The notes under the pieces: generated by a model
Databases searched by the model: none
What the model saw: only the letters and a program-made list of their open reading frames with translations
What the model was told of the DNA's origin: nothing
Shown: one piece after another, positions 13,018 through 24,417 of the stretch
Layout of the letters: every line of letters starts with the position of its first letter
Numbering within the stretch: the first letter of the stretch is position 1
Program-made: the position numbers and the translations under genes
NCBI GenBank assembly: GCA_963971425.1
Contig: OZ020518.1
Coordinates: 9,341,989 to 9,405,988, forward strand
Direction: 5' to 3'
Length of the DNA: 64,000 bases
DNA from: Bryoerythrophyllum caledonicum
Lineage: Eukaryota > Streptophyta > Bryopsida > Pottiales > Pottiaceae

Positions 13018-13315
13018 CGATCACGGCTCAGCGGGCTGGCTGAGCGTTCCGCCACACTAAACTAGTTCAGAGTTCAATTCCCGTAGACTCCCTGAACGGT
13101 TAATGTGACGCGTGGTCCTAGGGGATGCTAAAACTTTAGCAGTGAGACAGCCGGTTGACGCTCCTAAAGCCTGAGCTAGTGACAAGATGCAGGAATATCA
13201 TTCCCAAGATAAGGCTCGCCCTGGTAAAGTATGACCGTGTGGTTGAGGATGAACTTACTAGTCATATCTTCACTGTTGGCCTAGACCATTCAATACCCTC
13301 TATTTTTCTATACTA
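13018..13315 (+). mobile_element. tRNA-related SINE candidate
   Basis: At 13030-13060 the sequence forms a D-arm-like hairpin, GCTC...GAGC around AGCGGGCTGGCT, at the place of an A box. GAGTTCAATTCCCG about 30 nt further fits a B box (GTTCAATTCC). A roughly 220-bp unrelated body follows and ends near 'ccattcaatacc'. This layout matches plant tRNA-derived SINEs. No poly(A)/poly(T) tail or target duplication is clear. Confidence 0.35.
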
Positions 13316-14613
13316 ATATATGTTTTCACACCATGTACGTAATCACTTCACGACACCGGCTCGGACTGTGGCTGTTCCGGAGGGGTTGTGGTCCGGTCTG
13401 GGTTATCGAAGTCCTCCGTTACTTGGGCCGCCCTATCTTCCGGACTCACCTAGGTTATGTTCTCAACCAGCAGCTTCATCTAACCCCAGGTGTGGCCCAT
13501 ATTCTCTACTTAATTGAAGAGGAACTGGAAGATGTTGGCTCGAGTCACCTTCTTCTGCTTCTCTATCATCTCGGTGAAGAGTTGAGTCCGGTTAACCGTA
13601 TCTACCGGAAAGTCCAGAGCTGCCCGGACATCCGTCAAGGCCGCTGCAGATTCATTGGCCCTTGCCTCTACCTGCTTCCGGGCAACCACTATGAGTGTTG
13701 CCTCTTGTCGTAAGTGCGCCACTTGTTTCTCCAACGCATTGTTAGCTTGATACAGGTTGAAGGTCTGTTGATGCACCGCCTTAAGCGAAATCTCCTTGTT
13801 CCGGAGATCATCTATCCAGATATGGCTTCTTCCATCCGGCTGATGCCTAGGCTCCGGAACACGTGCTCCACTCCTTTTTTCATGGTGTAGTTGAGATCCC
13901 GAAGGGCTTTTACTCTCCAGGTTAGTCCGTTCAGAATCTCATCGATCTCCACCATCTGGCCTTCGGAATCCTCTGGGTCGAGCTTCCGCTTCTTCGGCCG
14001 GGAGCCACTGATGGCCCGTCTTTGTCTGAGCTGGACAATCTGGTTGATAGACTGGTATTTGGACTCTCTGGCTCTGGGACCTTGTCTCGTGCTCTCTTTA
14101 ACGCCCTCCGGTCTTCTTCCGGAGTGTCTGGTGTTGTTGTGTCCGATACTTGTTTAGCTTCCTCTCTGGACCCTTTTTCCGTTTCTTCACCTCCGTACTT
14201 CTGGAAGCTTAGGACTTCGTCATACACCCTTTGCTCCGTCTGGGTGAGTTGCTGATGGTGGCAGTAGAAATGTGCCACATAGGAGGCTAGAAGGGTTGCG
14301 GATTTCCTTACCTTCTGGTGATTTGCCTCCAATCGGTTGATCATCTCGCTCATGAGCGTACCCCAGTCCACCGTTATGTTTCCCCGGAGTGCTTCAAGGA
14401 ATGTACAAGCCCACTTGGACACTAGCCGCTTTGGCTTTTCCGGATGGAAAATAGGGTTCAAAAATCCTAGCTCGAGCTTGGCGTCAAAGTGCTTTAGATC
14501 TTGGATATTGAACCCTTCCTTTGGGTCAGTCTTCCCTTCAAACTCCTCTGCTAGGAAATCGTTCCTCCATTCCACCACCTTGATACGCCCTGCCCAGAAG
14601 TCGTGTGCTTGCT

Positions 14614-15151
14614 GTGGGAAGTCGTTCCCACAGGTTTCTGGAAGTTAACCTTAAAATCCGGCATAAATAAAAAATTTAGTAGTAAAAGATAAGTAAAATA
14701 GATTAATGTAGTACGGAATTAGAAACTAGAAGCTTAGATATGTGACAAGCCGGTTCAGTGCTTAATAACCCTAACGAATTGCGTATTCCGAAAGGCTCGG
14801 CCCGATGGAATCCGGCTATACCCTGAACATTCCGGAGGGACGTAGAACCGGGAGAAGAATTTAGATGATAACCACTTCGAAAACCGTCATGATGATGCCT
14901 TCGATAGTGACGTCAAAGCCGTTAGGAAATCCCGTACTTCAAGGCCGTTATAAAAAGAGGCAACCGACGGGACTTCCCAAAACAGTTATCTTCTCTTCTT
15001 CTTCTCTTTCTCCGCTCTTTTTTGGATTCCTTTTCCTTCCTTCTTCTGCTGGTATCTAAGCCGGTTGCTCTTCAAGCATCCGGTAGTAGTGGGAGAGTTC
15101 TTGTGAGGTCAGTGCGTGCAGGTATGACCGGAGGACTGTTGGGAGAGCACC
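14614..15151 (+). promoter_or_regulatory. 5' leader and promoter-like region of element B
   Basis: Opens with an 8-bp inverted repeat (TGTGGGAA/TTCCCACA) that is repeated at the start of C/D. It then carries TTAACCT-AAAATCCGGCA, conserved with C/D, and a TATA-like box (ttataaaaagagg) followed by a CT-rich tract about 50 bp downstream, the usual plant promoter arrangement. ATG 15152 begins the gag-like frame. Confidence 0.4.
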
Positions 15152-16147
15152 ATGGCCGGCGAGCGAACCGGAAAACAGGAGATAGTGAAGAGCACTGCCA
15201 CCGGGGGACCACCCATCGTGAGAGTGATACCGGAGTACCCGACGGCGGACCGAGACCTTCACACCTTGTTCCACTTTCTGGACAAGATGGGGTGCTCCGG
15301 TCAGATGGCGGCAGCATGGGGAACTAAAGACGAGAAGATCGTGACGGAGTTGATCGGCACTCCCGACAACCAGTATGACGGAAGTCTTCGAGCTCATCCG
15401 GAGAAGTAGAACTGGGCAGAGTGGAAGCGGACCTACGGTTTCGATGATGGGGACATTAAGGTGGCAGAGCAAAAGGATGACCTCACGGACGGTGAGTTCC
15501 TGGGACCGGCTGACCCGAAGGAAGGATACTCCATCGGTGACCTAACTGACCCGCAGGCCCGGATCGTAATAGGGATTCTGAACTCTATCTTCCACCCGGA
15601 GAAACCCAAACGCTTGGTGTTGAAGTGGGCATCGACATTCTTGGAAGCCATGCGTGAGAAGATTATCGTCGACTGGGCATGCCGCATCCTCATGCAAGAC
15701 TTGGTGGAGCGGCTGATCAAGAACCTTCACCGAAACCGGAAAGCGGGGTCGCCTTTGCCGGTTTACTTGACGCACCTCTACCACCGGCATGAGCTTCTCA
15801 AGCCGGAGGAGCCCAACGAATATGAAGAGCTTCTGAATATGTAGAAGTATGGCGGGGTCGAGACCGGTTCAGAAGATGAAGAAGATATGGAGCCGCCTCC
15901 GGCGGAAATGCCCCAGACACAGAAGAGGAGTTGCTCGGTGCAACCGGAACAACCTCCGGTGAGCTCTCCACCCACCTGTCTGAACCCAGCTCTGAAAGGC
16001 GAAGACGGGGCGGGACCTTCGAAGCGCGCAGAGCGATGCCCGACTCCGGATCTTCCGACACTCACCGGGAGACACAAAGAGGACATCATGGAGTTGCTTC
16101 AGCATGTGGCATGGAGGGCCACCTGGATCAACCAACACCTCAATGAC

Positions 16148-16152
16148 AGCAC
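16148..16152 (+). repeat. target site duplication of the copia element (left)
   Basis: AGCAC occurs here and again at 22135-22139, immediately outside the two LTRs. A 5-bp duplication is the size made by copia integrases. Confidence 0.85.
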
Positions 16153-16629
16153 TGTTGGAGTTTAGCGTTGCTCGTAGTTATTACAGTATTGTAATTAGGC
16201 TTGTATTAAGGTAGAGTTGAGGGGAAAGTAAATGGGGAGAAAATAAAGAGTGGTAACTTGACATGTGGCATGGCCAAAGAAATAGGACAAGCCCATGTGT
16301 CTTGCATGGGATATGCAAAGACACGTGGGCGGTTGCATGAAGTTAGTGCGCCATGTGTCCCATGCATTAGTTGGCAAGGGACATATGGATGGACGCATGA
16401 AGTTGGACCGCCATGTGTCCCATGCATTAGTTGGCAAGGGACACATGGATGGGCACATGAAGTTAGACCGCCATGTGTCCGATGTGTTGGCAACAAGTTA
16501 TGCAACCACCTATAGTATAAGTAAAGGTCTTCGAGAGAAGGCAATATCTCACTCCAAGCATTGTTAATACTACCTTGTGTGTGTATTCTTGTTTGTGCAA
16601 CCATTTCTCTACTTCTTCTAACTTCAATA
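16153..16629 (+). repeat. copia 5' LTR
   Basis: 477 bp. It contains three units of a 60-bp tandem block (GCCATGTGTCCCATGCATTAG..., about 16345-16480), while the 3' LTR has two, explaining the whole length difference. It is followed by GGTTATGGGCCC at the primer-binding-site position. Confidence 0.9.
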
Positions 16630-17270
16630 GGTTATGGGCCCACTCATGTGAGTTGCGAGGGGAGAGTTTGTGTTGTAAGGTTGTTTGGAGGAGATCTTGA
16701 GAGTCTTTGAGCATTGGAGGTACAAAGGGGCTGATTTGGAGCTTGGAGGTGCACAAGTGGCTTGTTTGGAGCTTGGAGGTGCACAAGTTGCTTGATATGG
16801 TGCATTGAAGGAGATTTGCATGGCACAAGGAATGTATGAGGGCTACGATGGTGCACATTGAAGAGTTTGGACCTTGTAAGTGTTCAATCTCATTGGATGT
16901 GTGAGTTTGCTCTTAGAAGGTGCTGATTTAAGAGATTGAGGTGCCTACGTGCACATTGGAGTCTAGATGTAGCTTGTTGAAGTGCTTGATGTCCATTTCT
17001 TACATGTATGAGCATAGAAGGGACAAATGTCGTTGAGTGAGGTGCAAAGGTTTCTATTTGGGTCTAGAGGAATAGACTTGAGTGTATGAGTTATACCTTT
17101 GCACATTTGAGCTTCAAAAGGACTCCTTTGATTGGTTAGAGTGTGTACATGCACAAGGGAGCCTTGTAGGGGCTGATTTGAGTGTGATAAGTTGAGTATT
17201 TGAGCCTTAAAGTGGCAAGTGTCAGTGTTTAAGGTGCATACATGCACCTTGAAGCCTAGAAAGGACCAAA

Positions 17271-17623
17271 CACTTGTACAAAACAAGGAAAAAAAAACCG
17301 CACTCGATTTGGAGTTGCGGTTCGTTTGACCACGATGTCGGAACAGGCAGCACTGTTCCTATATCGGGCTGTCCTGGGTTTTTTGGCCATAACTCCCTCA
17401 GTTTTGGGAGTTTTTGGACGTTCAATATACCGTTGGAAGCGCTTTAAAAACACGCTTCCAACGGTATATTACACGTTTAATAACTCCCAAAAATGAGGGA
17501 GTTATGGCCAAAAAACCCGGGACAGCCCGATATAGGAACAGTGCTGCCTGTTCCGACAGCGTGGTCAAACGAACCGCAACTCCATATCGAGTGTGGTTTT
17601 TTTTCCCCTGTTTTGTACTAGTG
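17271..17623. repeat. 353-bp foldback palindrome in the copia leader
   Basis: Arms 17271-17441 and 17453-17623 are near-perfect inverted copies around an 11-nt loop (CTTTAAAAACA). Outer ends are CACTTGTACAAAAC and GTTTTGTACTAGTG; the innermost stem is CCGTTGGAAGCG/CGCTTCCAACGG. It lies between the primer-binding region and gag and has no coding role. It could be a foldback MITE that entered the element, or a structured leader of its own. Confidence 0.9.
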
Positions 17624-17697
17624 AAAGTGAGTGATTGAGGTGCATTAGTGCACATTAGAAGTGAAGAGGGGCTGATCTAAGCCATTTGAGTGTAAAC

Positions 17698-20600
17698 ATG
17701 GCTACCTTTGAGAATGAGAGTGCTCGGGTAGTTGACAAGTTCAACGGAACCAACTTCAACCTTTGGAAGTTCAAAATGGAGATGGTGTTAGAGTCCATGG
17801 ACCTTTGGGAGATTGTGGAAGGCTCCGAAGAAGCGCCACCAAAAGTCGATGATCCAAAGGTGTTGAAGGACTACAATCGACGTGAGAAGAAGGCCATCTC
17901 CATCATTGGTCTCAATTTGGTGGACAACCAACTTGCCCACATCAAGAGTTGCAAAAGACGAGCGGAAGCATGGAAGACATTGTGCAACATCCACGAAACG
18001 AAGAGTTTGTCCAACATACTCTTCATTCGCCACAAGTTCTTCACCATCAAGATGCAAGAAGGTGACCCACTTGTTGACCCACATTAACCAAGTGAAGGCA
18101 CTTGCGGATCAACTCACTTGCTTGGAAGTCCCCGTGAGAGATGATGATGTGGTCATGACGTTGCTCGAGAGCTTGCCACCTTCGTTTGAGAACTTGATCA
18201 CCGCGTTGGAGACCTTGCGCATGAAGGACCTCACCATGGAGTTTGTGGTTGCGCGGATGATGCACGAAGTGTCCAACCGTAAGGAGAAGGAAGCGCATGG
18301 CGATGATGCGGCCTTGGTATCAAGGCAAAACAAGGGGGGCAACTCATATTTGCGTGGTGAGCCCAAGATGTGTTACAATTGTGGTAAACCGGGCCATTTT
18401 GCAAGAAATTGTTTCAAGCCGAAGAAAGGGGAGAGGGACAATGCAAATCAAGCAAAGGAGAAGGAGAATGCCAACCATGTGAAGGAGGACAATGACTATG
18501 CATTCACAAGTCAGGATGGACCACATTCAAAGTCCATGTACAAGTGGATCTTGGATTCGGGTGCGACAAAATACATGACTCCTCATAGGGGGGCATTTGA
18601 GACGTATGAGGTAATACCATCACGCAACGTTCATTTGGGTGATGATAGTGTTGTGGACGCCATTGGATTAGGTGCCATTGTTGTGGAAGTGCTTGTGAGG
18701 GGCCAATCGAAGAGGTTGACTATCAAGGACGTCCTCCACGTGCCCAAGTTGCAAGCAAACTTGCTCTCGGTGAGCAAGCTCGTATCAAATGGTATGAAGG
18801 TTCAATTCAATGTCAACGGGTGTACTATGAGAGCTCCAAACGGAGATGTACTTGCGGTTGCACCTCGAGAAGACAACTTGTACCAAGTAGCGTTCATGAA
18901 GATGTATGCGGCGGACGCGGTGAATATTGCACAATCATCAACAAAGAATGGTGGAATGGAGCTTTGGCATCGCCGACTTGGCCATTTGAATGTGAGAAGT
19001 GTCAAATTGCTTGAAAGCATGGTAAGTGGCATGAACCTTGGTAAAGATGAATCATCTATGCCATTTTGTGAAGGGTGTGTGCATGGCAAGCATCATAAGA
19101 CTCCATTTCCAAAGGATGGTGGCACACGTACATCAAAGCCTTTGGAGATCGTCCATTCGGATGTGTGCGGCCCCATGAGGACGACGTCTATTGGTGGTGC
19201 AAGGTACTTTGTAACCTTCATTGATGACTTTTCAAGAAAGGTGTGGCTGTATATGTTGAAGACAAAGGAGGAGTGGCTTCAGAAGTTCAAGGAGTTCAAG
19301 GCGCTTGTAGAGAACCAATCCGGGCACAAGATCAAGGTTTTTCGATCGGACAATGGTGGAGAGTTCATCTCCAAGGCATTTCAAGGCTACTTGAAGCATC
19401 ACGGCATCAAGAGGCATCTTTCAACACCATATACACCGGAGCAAAACGGAGTGGCGGAGCGTGCCAACCGCACCATAGTGGAGATGGCAAGGAGCATGAT
19501 CCACGCTCAAGGCCTCAAGCTTGAGTTTTGGGCGGAAGCGGTGACCAATGCGGTGTACATCCGCAATCGGTGCCCCACAAGGGCTCTTGTCACCATCACA
19601 CCGCAAGAGGCTTGGAACGGCCGCAAGCCATGTCTTGCACACATACGTGTGTTTGGATGCATTGCTTATGCGATGGTGCCAGATGCGAAGAGGGGTAAGC
19701 TCGATGCAAAAGGTACAAAGTGTTTGTTTCTTGGATATTGCGAGGGCACCAAGGCATATCGCCTCATGTGTGTTGAGACGAAGAAGATCATTCGAAGTCG
19801 TGATGTGGTGTTTATTGAAGATAGCACAAGTGTTAATCATGGTTTGGAAATGAGTCCAAGTGGGAGTTGTGAGTCGCCTCCGTTGGTTGTGGTGGACAAA
19901 TCTTCCAAACCAAGTTCCTCGAATGATAGTGAGGATGGTGATTCCAAGGAAGAGGAGGAGGTGGATGACGATGCAAGCGTGGCGCCATCATGCTTACCAT
20001 CTTCAAGCGGTGAAGAGGCAAGTGGAAGCACTCATGGGCCTCGATATCCACAAAGGGAACGGCGACCACCTGGAGAGTGGTGGATGAGCCACATCTTGCC
20101 GAAACAAAAAGTGAAACATGCAAATGTGGCGACTCTCGAAGATCCTTTGAACTTGTGTGAAGCCATGCGATCGGAGGATGCAAGCAAGTGGGAGAAAGCC
20201 ATGCAAGAAGAGTATGACTCACTAATGGCCAATGGAACATGGGAATTAGCTCCCCTTCCAAAGGATCGCAAGAGCGTTGGATGCAAATGGGTGTTTCACA
20301 CAAAGAAGGATGCTTCGGGTCAAGTCATACGCCACAAAGCAAGGTTAGTGGCCAAGGGATATTCTCAAGTTGAAGGAGTGGATTTCCTTGAGACATTTGC
20401 TCCCGTTGCAAAGTTCAACACCATTCGATGCATCCTTGCGCTCGGAGCGGCGTTGGACCTAGAGATTTATCAAATGGATGTGAAGACCGCATTTTTGAAT
20501 GGCGAGTTGGAGGAAGACATCTATATGAGCCAACCTCAAGGATTTGAAGAGAAGGACTTTGAGCATCTTGTGTGCAAACTCAAGAAGTCGTTGTATGGAC

Positions 20601-21730
20601 TCAAACAATCACCAAGAGCATGGTACCAACGCATCGACTCATTTTTCACCAAGGAGGGCTTTACAAGGAGTGAAGCGGATCACTCATTGTATATCAAGCA
20701 AACGGGTAAGTACTTATTGATAGTTCTCATCTATGTAGATGACTTGATCATCTTGGCTAGCCTTCCAGAGAAGTTGACATGGCTTAAGGGCAAGCTCGAC
20801 ACGGAGTTTGACATGACCGATCTTGGTGAGTTGAAGTATTGTCTCGGTGTGGAATTTGTGAGGGACCGCAAGGCACGCACCATCACCATGAGTCAAAGGA
20901 AGTACATTGAGGAGGTGCTCAGGCGTTTCAACATGGAGGAGAGCAAACCCATTGGTACTCCACTCGATGTGAATGTCAAGTTAATGAAGCTCTCGGAGGA
21001 AGAGTTTGAGGCCATTCAAGGTGAGATGGATGGCGTGCCATACAAGAGTGGAGTTGGATCATTGATGTATGCCATGGTGGCCACACGGGCCGACCTTGCT
21101 TTTGCGGTGAGCATGGTGAGCCAATTCATGTCAAGGGCCGGTCCTTCTCATTGGAGTGCAGTGAAGCGCATCATGCGGTACTTGCAAGGTACCATGGACC
21201 ACAAGCTATGTCTTGGTGGTAAGGACATTGCTTTGAGGGGATACTGCAATGCGGATTGGGCAGGAGATACCAACGAGCGTCGTTCGACAACGGGATATGT
21301 GTTCTTTGTTGGCGTTGGTGCCATCTCGTGGAATTGCAAGAGGCAACCAACCATTGCGTTGTCTACGACAGAGGCGGAGTACATGGCAACTAGCCAAAGT
21401 ACAAAGGAGGCCATTTGGCTTCGTAAACTTTTGGCGGATGTTGGCTTTGTTCAACAAGGAGCAACAACCATTATGTGTGACAATCAAGGGTGCATTGCTC
21501 TTGAAAAGAACCCTACACACCACTCACGCTCGAAGCACATCGATGTGCAATACCACTTCATTTGCGAGAAGTTGGAGAGTGGTGAAATAAGCTTGAAGTA
21601 TTGTCCAACGGAGGACATAGTAGCGGATGTGTTGACAAAGGCACTTGCAAAGGAGCGGCATCAACGATTGACGAAAGCGATGGGATTGCGAGAAGGTAAC
21701 TACTCGCAAAGTGGGAGTGTTGGAGTTTAG
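17698..21730 (+). CDS. copia gag-pol coding region
   Basis: Element-encoded polyprotein region starting at ATG 17698. Visible landmarks in order: gag N-terminus FNGTNFNLWKFKMEMVLES; zinc knuckle CYNCGKPGHFARNC (about 18370); protease WILDSGATKYM (about 18545); GAG-pre-integrase LWHRRLGHLN (about 18965); integrase core with HSDVCGPM, DDFSRKVW, RSDNGGEF and PEQNGVAERANR; reverse transcriptase with KARLVAKGYSQ and the catalytic YVDDLII (about 20730); RNase H with STTEAEYMA, DNQGCIAL and SKHIDVQYHF. The reading ends in the first bases of the 3' LTR, as is usual for copia. Codon use is GC-balanced and consistent, unlike the decayed elements around it. Confidence 0.9.
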
Positions 21731-22134
21731 CATTGCTCGTAGTTATTACAGTATTGTAATTAGGCTTGGATTAAGGTTGAGTTGAGGGGAAAGTAAATGG
21801 GGAGAAAATAAAGAGTGGTAACTTGACATGTGGCATGGCCAAAGAAATAGGACAAGCCCATGTGTCTTGCATGGGATATGCAAAGACACGTGGGCGGTTG
21901 CATGAAGTTAGTGCGCCATGTGTCCCATGCATTAGTTGGCAATGGACACATGGATGGACACATGAAGTTAGACCGCCATGTGTCCGATGTGTTGGCAACA
22001 AGTTATGCAACCACCTATAGTATAAGTAAAGGTCTTCGAGAGAAGGCAATATCTCACTCCAAGCATTGTTAATACTACCTTGTGTGTGTATTCTTGTTTG
22101 TGCAATCATTTCTCTACTTCTTCTAACTTCAATA
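21718..22134 (+). repeat. copia 3' LTR
   Basis: 417 bp, same termini as the 5' LTR, two 60-bp units in the middle. Preceded by the polypurine tract at about 21707-21717. Confidence 0.9.
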
Positions 22135-23179
22135 AGCACCTCCCTGATATACGCCATCATGGGGGAGCTCCGGATCAAGAATTTCGAGGAGATCATGCCA
22201 CGGCTGAAGAGCCTCGGGGAGAGCGACTTCCGGATGGAGCTGAAGGAAGCGCAGCACCGAATCCTTCTCCAAGCCCGGACGAAAATGCAGCAGGATCTGT
22301 CGAAGGCGGATGCAGCGCTGAAAGAAGCCTAAGAAGTCCGGAAGGCAATAGAAGACAGAGCTGTCGCCTCAATTCAAGCCTTGGGCGAGGTCCGGGAAGC
22401 GCTGAGTTTCCCGGTTGACACTGTCAATCGGAGTATCCTCTTCAACGAACGCCTAGAGAAAGAAGGTAAGGTGAATCGGGGGCAGATCATTCGGTTCCTT
22501 CTGGACCATGCCCGGAAGATGGAGAAGACGTGGGGATAGATGCAATTGCTGGCCAGCAACGCAGTTTGCACCGTCGTTCTAGAGAAGCCGGAGACGCCAA
22601 ACCCCACCATCGACCTTACCTCGTCCCCGGATGCAATTGGACCGTCATAACAGGCACCTGAACCCTCCGGAAAAGGTAAGCAGCCTATAGACGAGGCGAT
22701 GGATACACCGGCCACAGCTTCTCCTGGATCGTGTAGCAAGGCGCCTCCCAACAGTCCAGAGACGGTTAAGAAGACCCCTCTTCCGTCAGCGTTGTTCTAA
22801 GAGACTCCTCCCACCTTCCGGATATCGCTTTCCCCGCTTACCTCTAGTCGCCGGAAGACGACTTCTTCCCTATCCAAGGGCCATCCAGACACCACCACCA
22901 GCCCCAAGACAACACAAGGAACCCCCACCAACAGAGCAGAGAAGGCCACGCAGGCGGCACCTTCAACCGACCAACCGAAACCGGAAGCTCCAACTTCTGG
23001 AAGTGGACCAGTACCGAATCCAACTCCGGATAGGGCCGGTGGCCGGAACCAGACCGTGGGAGCCTCTCCGATACGCCGGAGTGGACGGTACAAGAGAACC
23101 CGTTAGTTAGATTTAGTAAAGGACAATTAGTTAGTTTTAGGTTGTCAGGTTTGTTGTAGCGATTAACGATGGGGCTCGA

Positions 23180-24417
23180 GATTGCACGTGGCTACCAGCC
23201 TATCTGTAACCGGAAACTCGAATTGTTGACCGGCGGAAATTCCGGATCTGAGATCCATAATTTTCGGATCTCAGGTTTGAAATCCCGGACCTTTAGGGAT
23301 AAGATTTCTTCAGGATAGGATCTTCTCGATTTCTTGCAGATTAGGTAATACTATGATTAGGTAGATTAGCTAGTACTTAGTAAAATGAGTCCTTTCGACT
23401 CATGGCCTTGTTTTTTTTCCTTTACGTTGAATAAATTTCGGAGCTATTACTAGATTTGCTACCTAGTGATTGTAACGAGAGTTGTTCTCTGTGTAAGGTA
23501 CAAGGTCCGTTGTTATAGTACATGTTGTGCAAGTTTCTTTGAAGAGAGGGATATTTGCTATACTTAGGAGTGAACCGGCTTGGATCTCTAGGAGAAGAGC
23601 ACCCGGAATAGCTGGAGGAGATTGCAGAGGTATTCCTCGTCACCTACAAAATCCGGAAGAATCCAGGAGGGGAAAAGATATATTGCAGAGGTATTCCTCG
23701 TAGTCTCCAGGGCACGGAATAATCCGTGTGAATCCAAGTTCCGGTCAAAAGCCGGAGTTTACCCCCACGATAGAAAAAGCTTTCTATGTGAATCTAGAAG
23801 GAGTCCTCCCAAGTAAACTATATCACTTTCTCCGAAGGGCTACAAAAGTGCTACTGGAACGTCATTGTAGTCCAGACTTACCTCTGTGTGACCGCACCCG
23901 GAAGGCCTTCCGAATGTCGTGAGAGTTTAAGTCCAGTAGCAACACCATATCACCGGTTAGTAGAGTAGAGAGAGTGATTGTCCGGTCACTACAAACTCCG
24001 GGGCAGTGGGTGTCTAGCCACTTAAAGTCACAAGGCAGTGGGGAATCCGGCCACTTACACAAAATAGGACCAGTGGCCTTCCGGTCACTCGTTTAATCCT
24101 TCCGGAAGCCGCTCTGAGGAGGAACAGAGGTAAATCAAACTACCCTTCTGATTTCCGGAAATAATTTCTGGAAACAATTGTATATACCTTCCGGAAACTA
24201 GTTCCGGCAAGCTCTGTTTGAGTTCCGGAATCCGGAAGGGTTCGGAGTCATTACGAAATAGAATAATTAACCTAGGTGATTAATTGCTTAGTTGTTTTGG
24301 ATAATCTGAAAGGATAAAAAGATCTCTGTGGGAACGAAACCGGAGTGGTTCACTTTGGAAGTACTTAGTGACGATTGAGTGCATTCCAGAGGAATACTGA
24401 CTCTACAAACTACGACA
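23180..24417 (+). other. 3' region of element B
   Basis: CCGG-rich, apparently non-coding, and collinear with 11050-9810 of C/D. Many TTCCGGAA words. It ends in CTACGACA at the CTTGC duplication. A 5' counterpart is missing, so it is not an LTR in the usual sense. Confidence 0.5.

Larger units (their letters stand above)
11690..13315. other. foreign insert within the tail of element C/D
   Basis: Between the coiled-coil part and the proline-rich tail of C/D the CCGG-rich composition stops and AT-rich sequence takes over for about 1.6 kb. Copy B has nothing comparable, which accounts for most of the length difference between C/D and B. It holds a minisatellite at 12577-12690 and a tRNA-like SINE candidate at its right end. 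I could not find a convincing target duplication. Confidence 0.4.
16153..22134 (+). mobile_element. young, nearly whole Ty1/copia LTR retrotransposon
   Basis: LTRs at 16153-16629 and 21718-22134 begin TGTTGGAGTTTAG and end CTTCAATA. They differ by about five substitutions in 417 aligned bases plus one 60-bp repeat unit, so the insertion is recent (roughly a million years or less at usual plant rates). The coding region, 17698-21730, has the copia order: gag (UBN2-type), zinc knuckle, aspartic protease, integrase, reverse transcriptase, RNase H. A purine tract (AAAGTGGGAG) precedes the 3' LTR. It looks nearly whole, with about one break. It is inserted in element B and has a long (1.07 kb) leader containing a foldback palindrome. 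Confidence 0.95.
14614..24417 (+). mobile_element. gag-like CCGG-rich element B, interrupted by copia
   Basis: Runs from TGTGGGAAGTCGTTCCCACA (14614) to ...AACTACGACA (24417), flanked by CTTGC at 14609-14613 and 24418-24422. Removing the copia insertion leaves about 3.8 kb. The leader (14614-15150) has a TATA-like 'ttataaaaag' near 14950. Coding runs from ATG 15152 through the N-terminal domain (HFLDKMGCS, FHPEKPKRLVLKWASTFLEA, IIVDWA) to the copia insertion, then a coiled coil (22159-22540; MGELRIKNFEEIM, FPVDTVNRS), a Pro/Ser/Thr-rich tail and a basic end (IRRSGRYKRTR) at 23105. A purine tract (GATGGGGCTC) and a 1.2-kb 3' region follow. It is broken in a handful of places. It sits inside element C/D in the opposite orientation. 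Confidence 0.7.
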
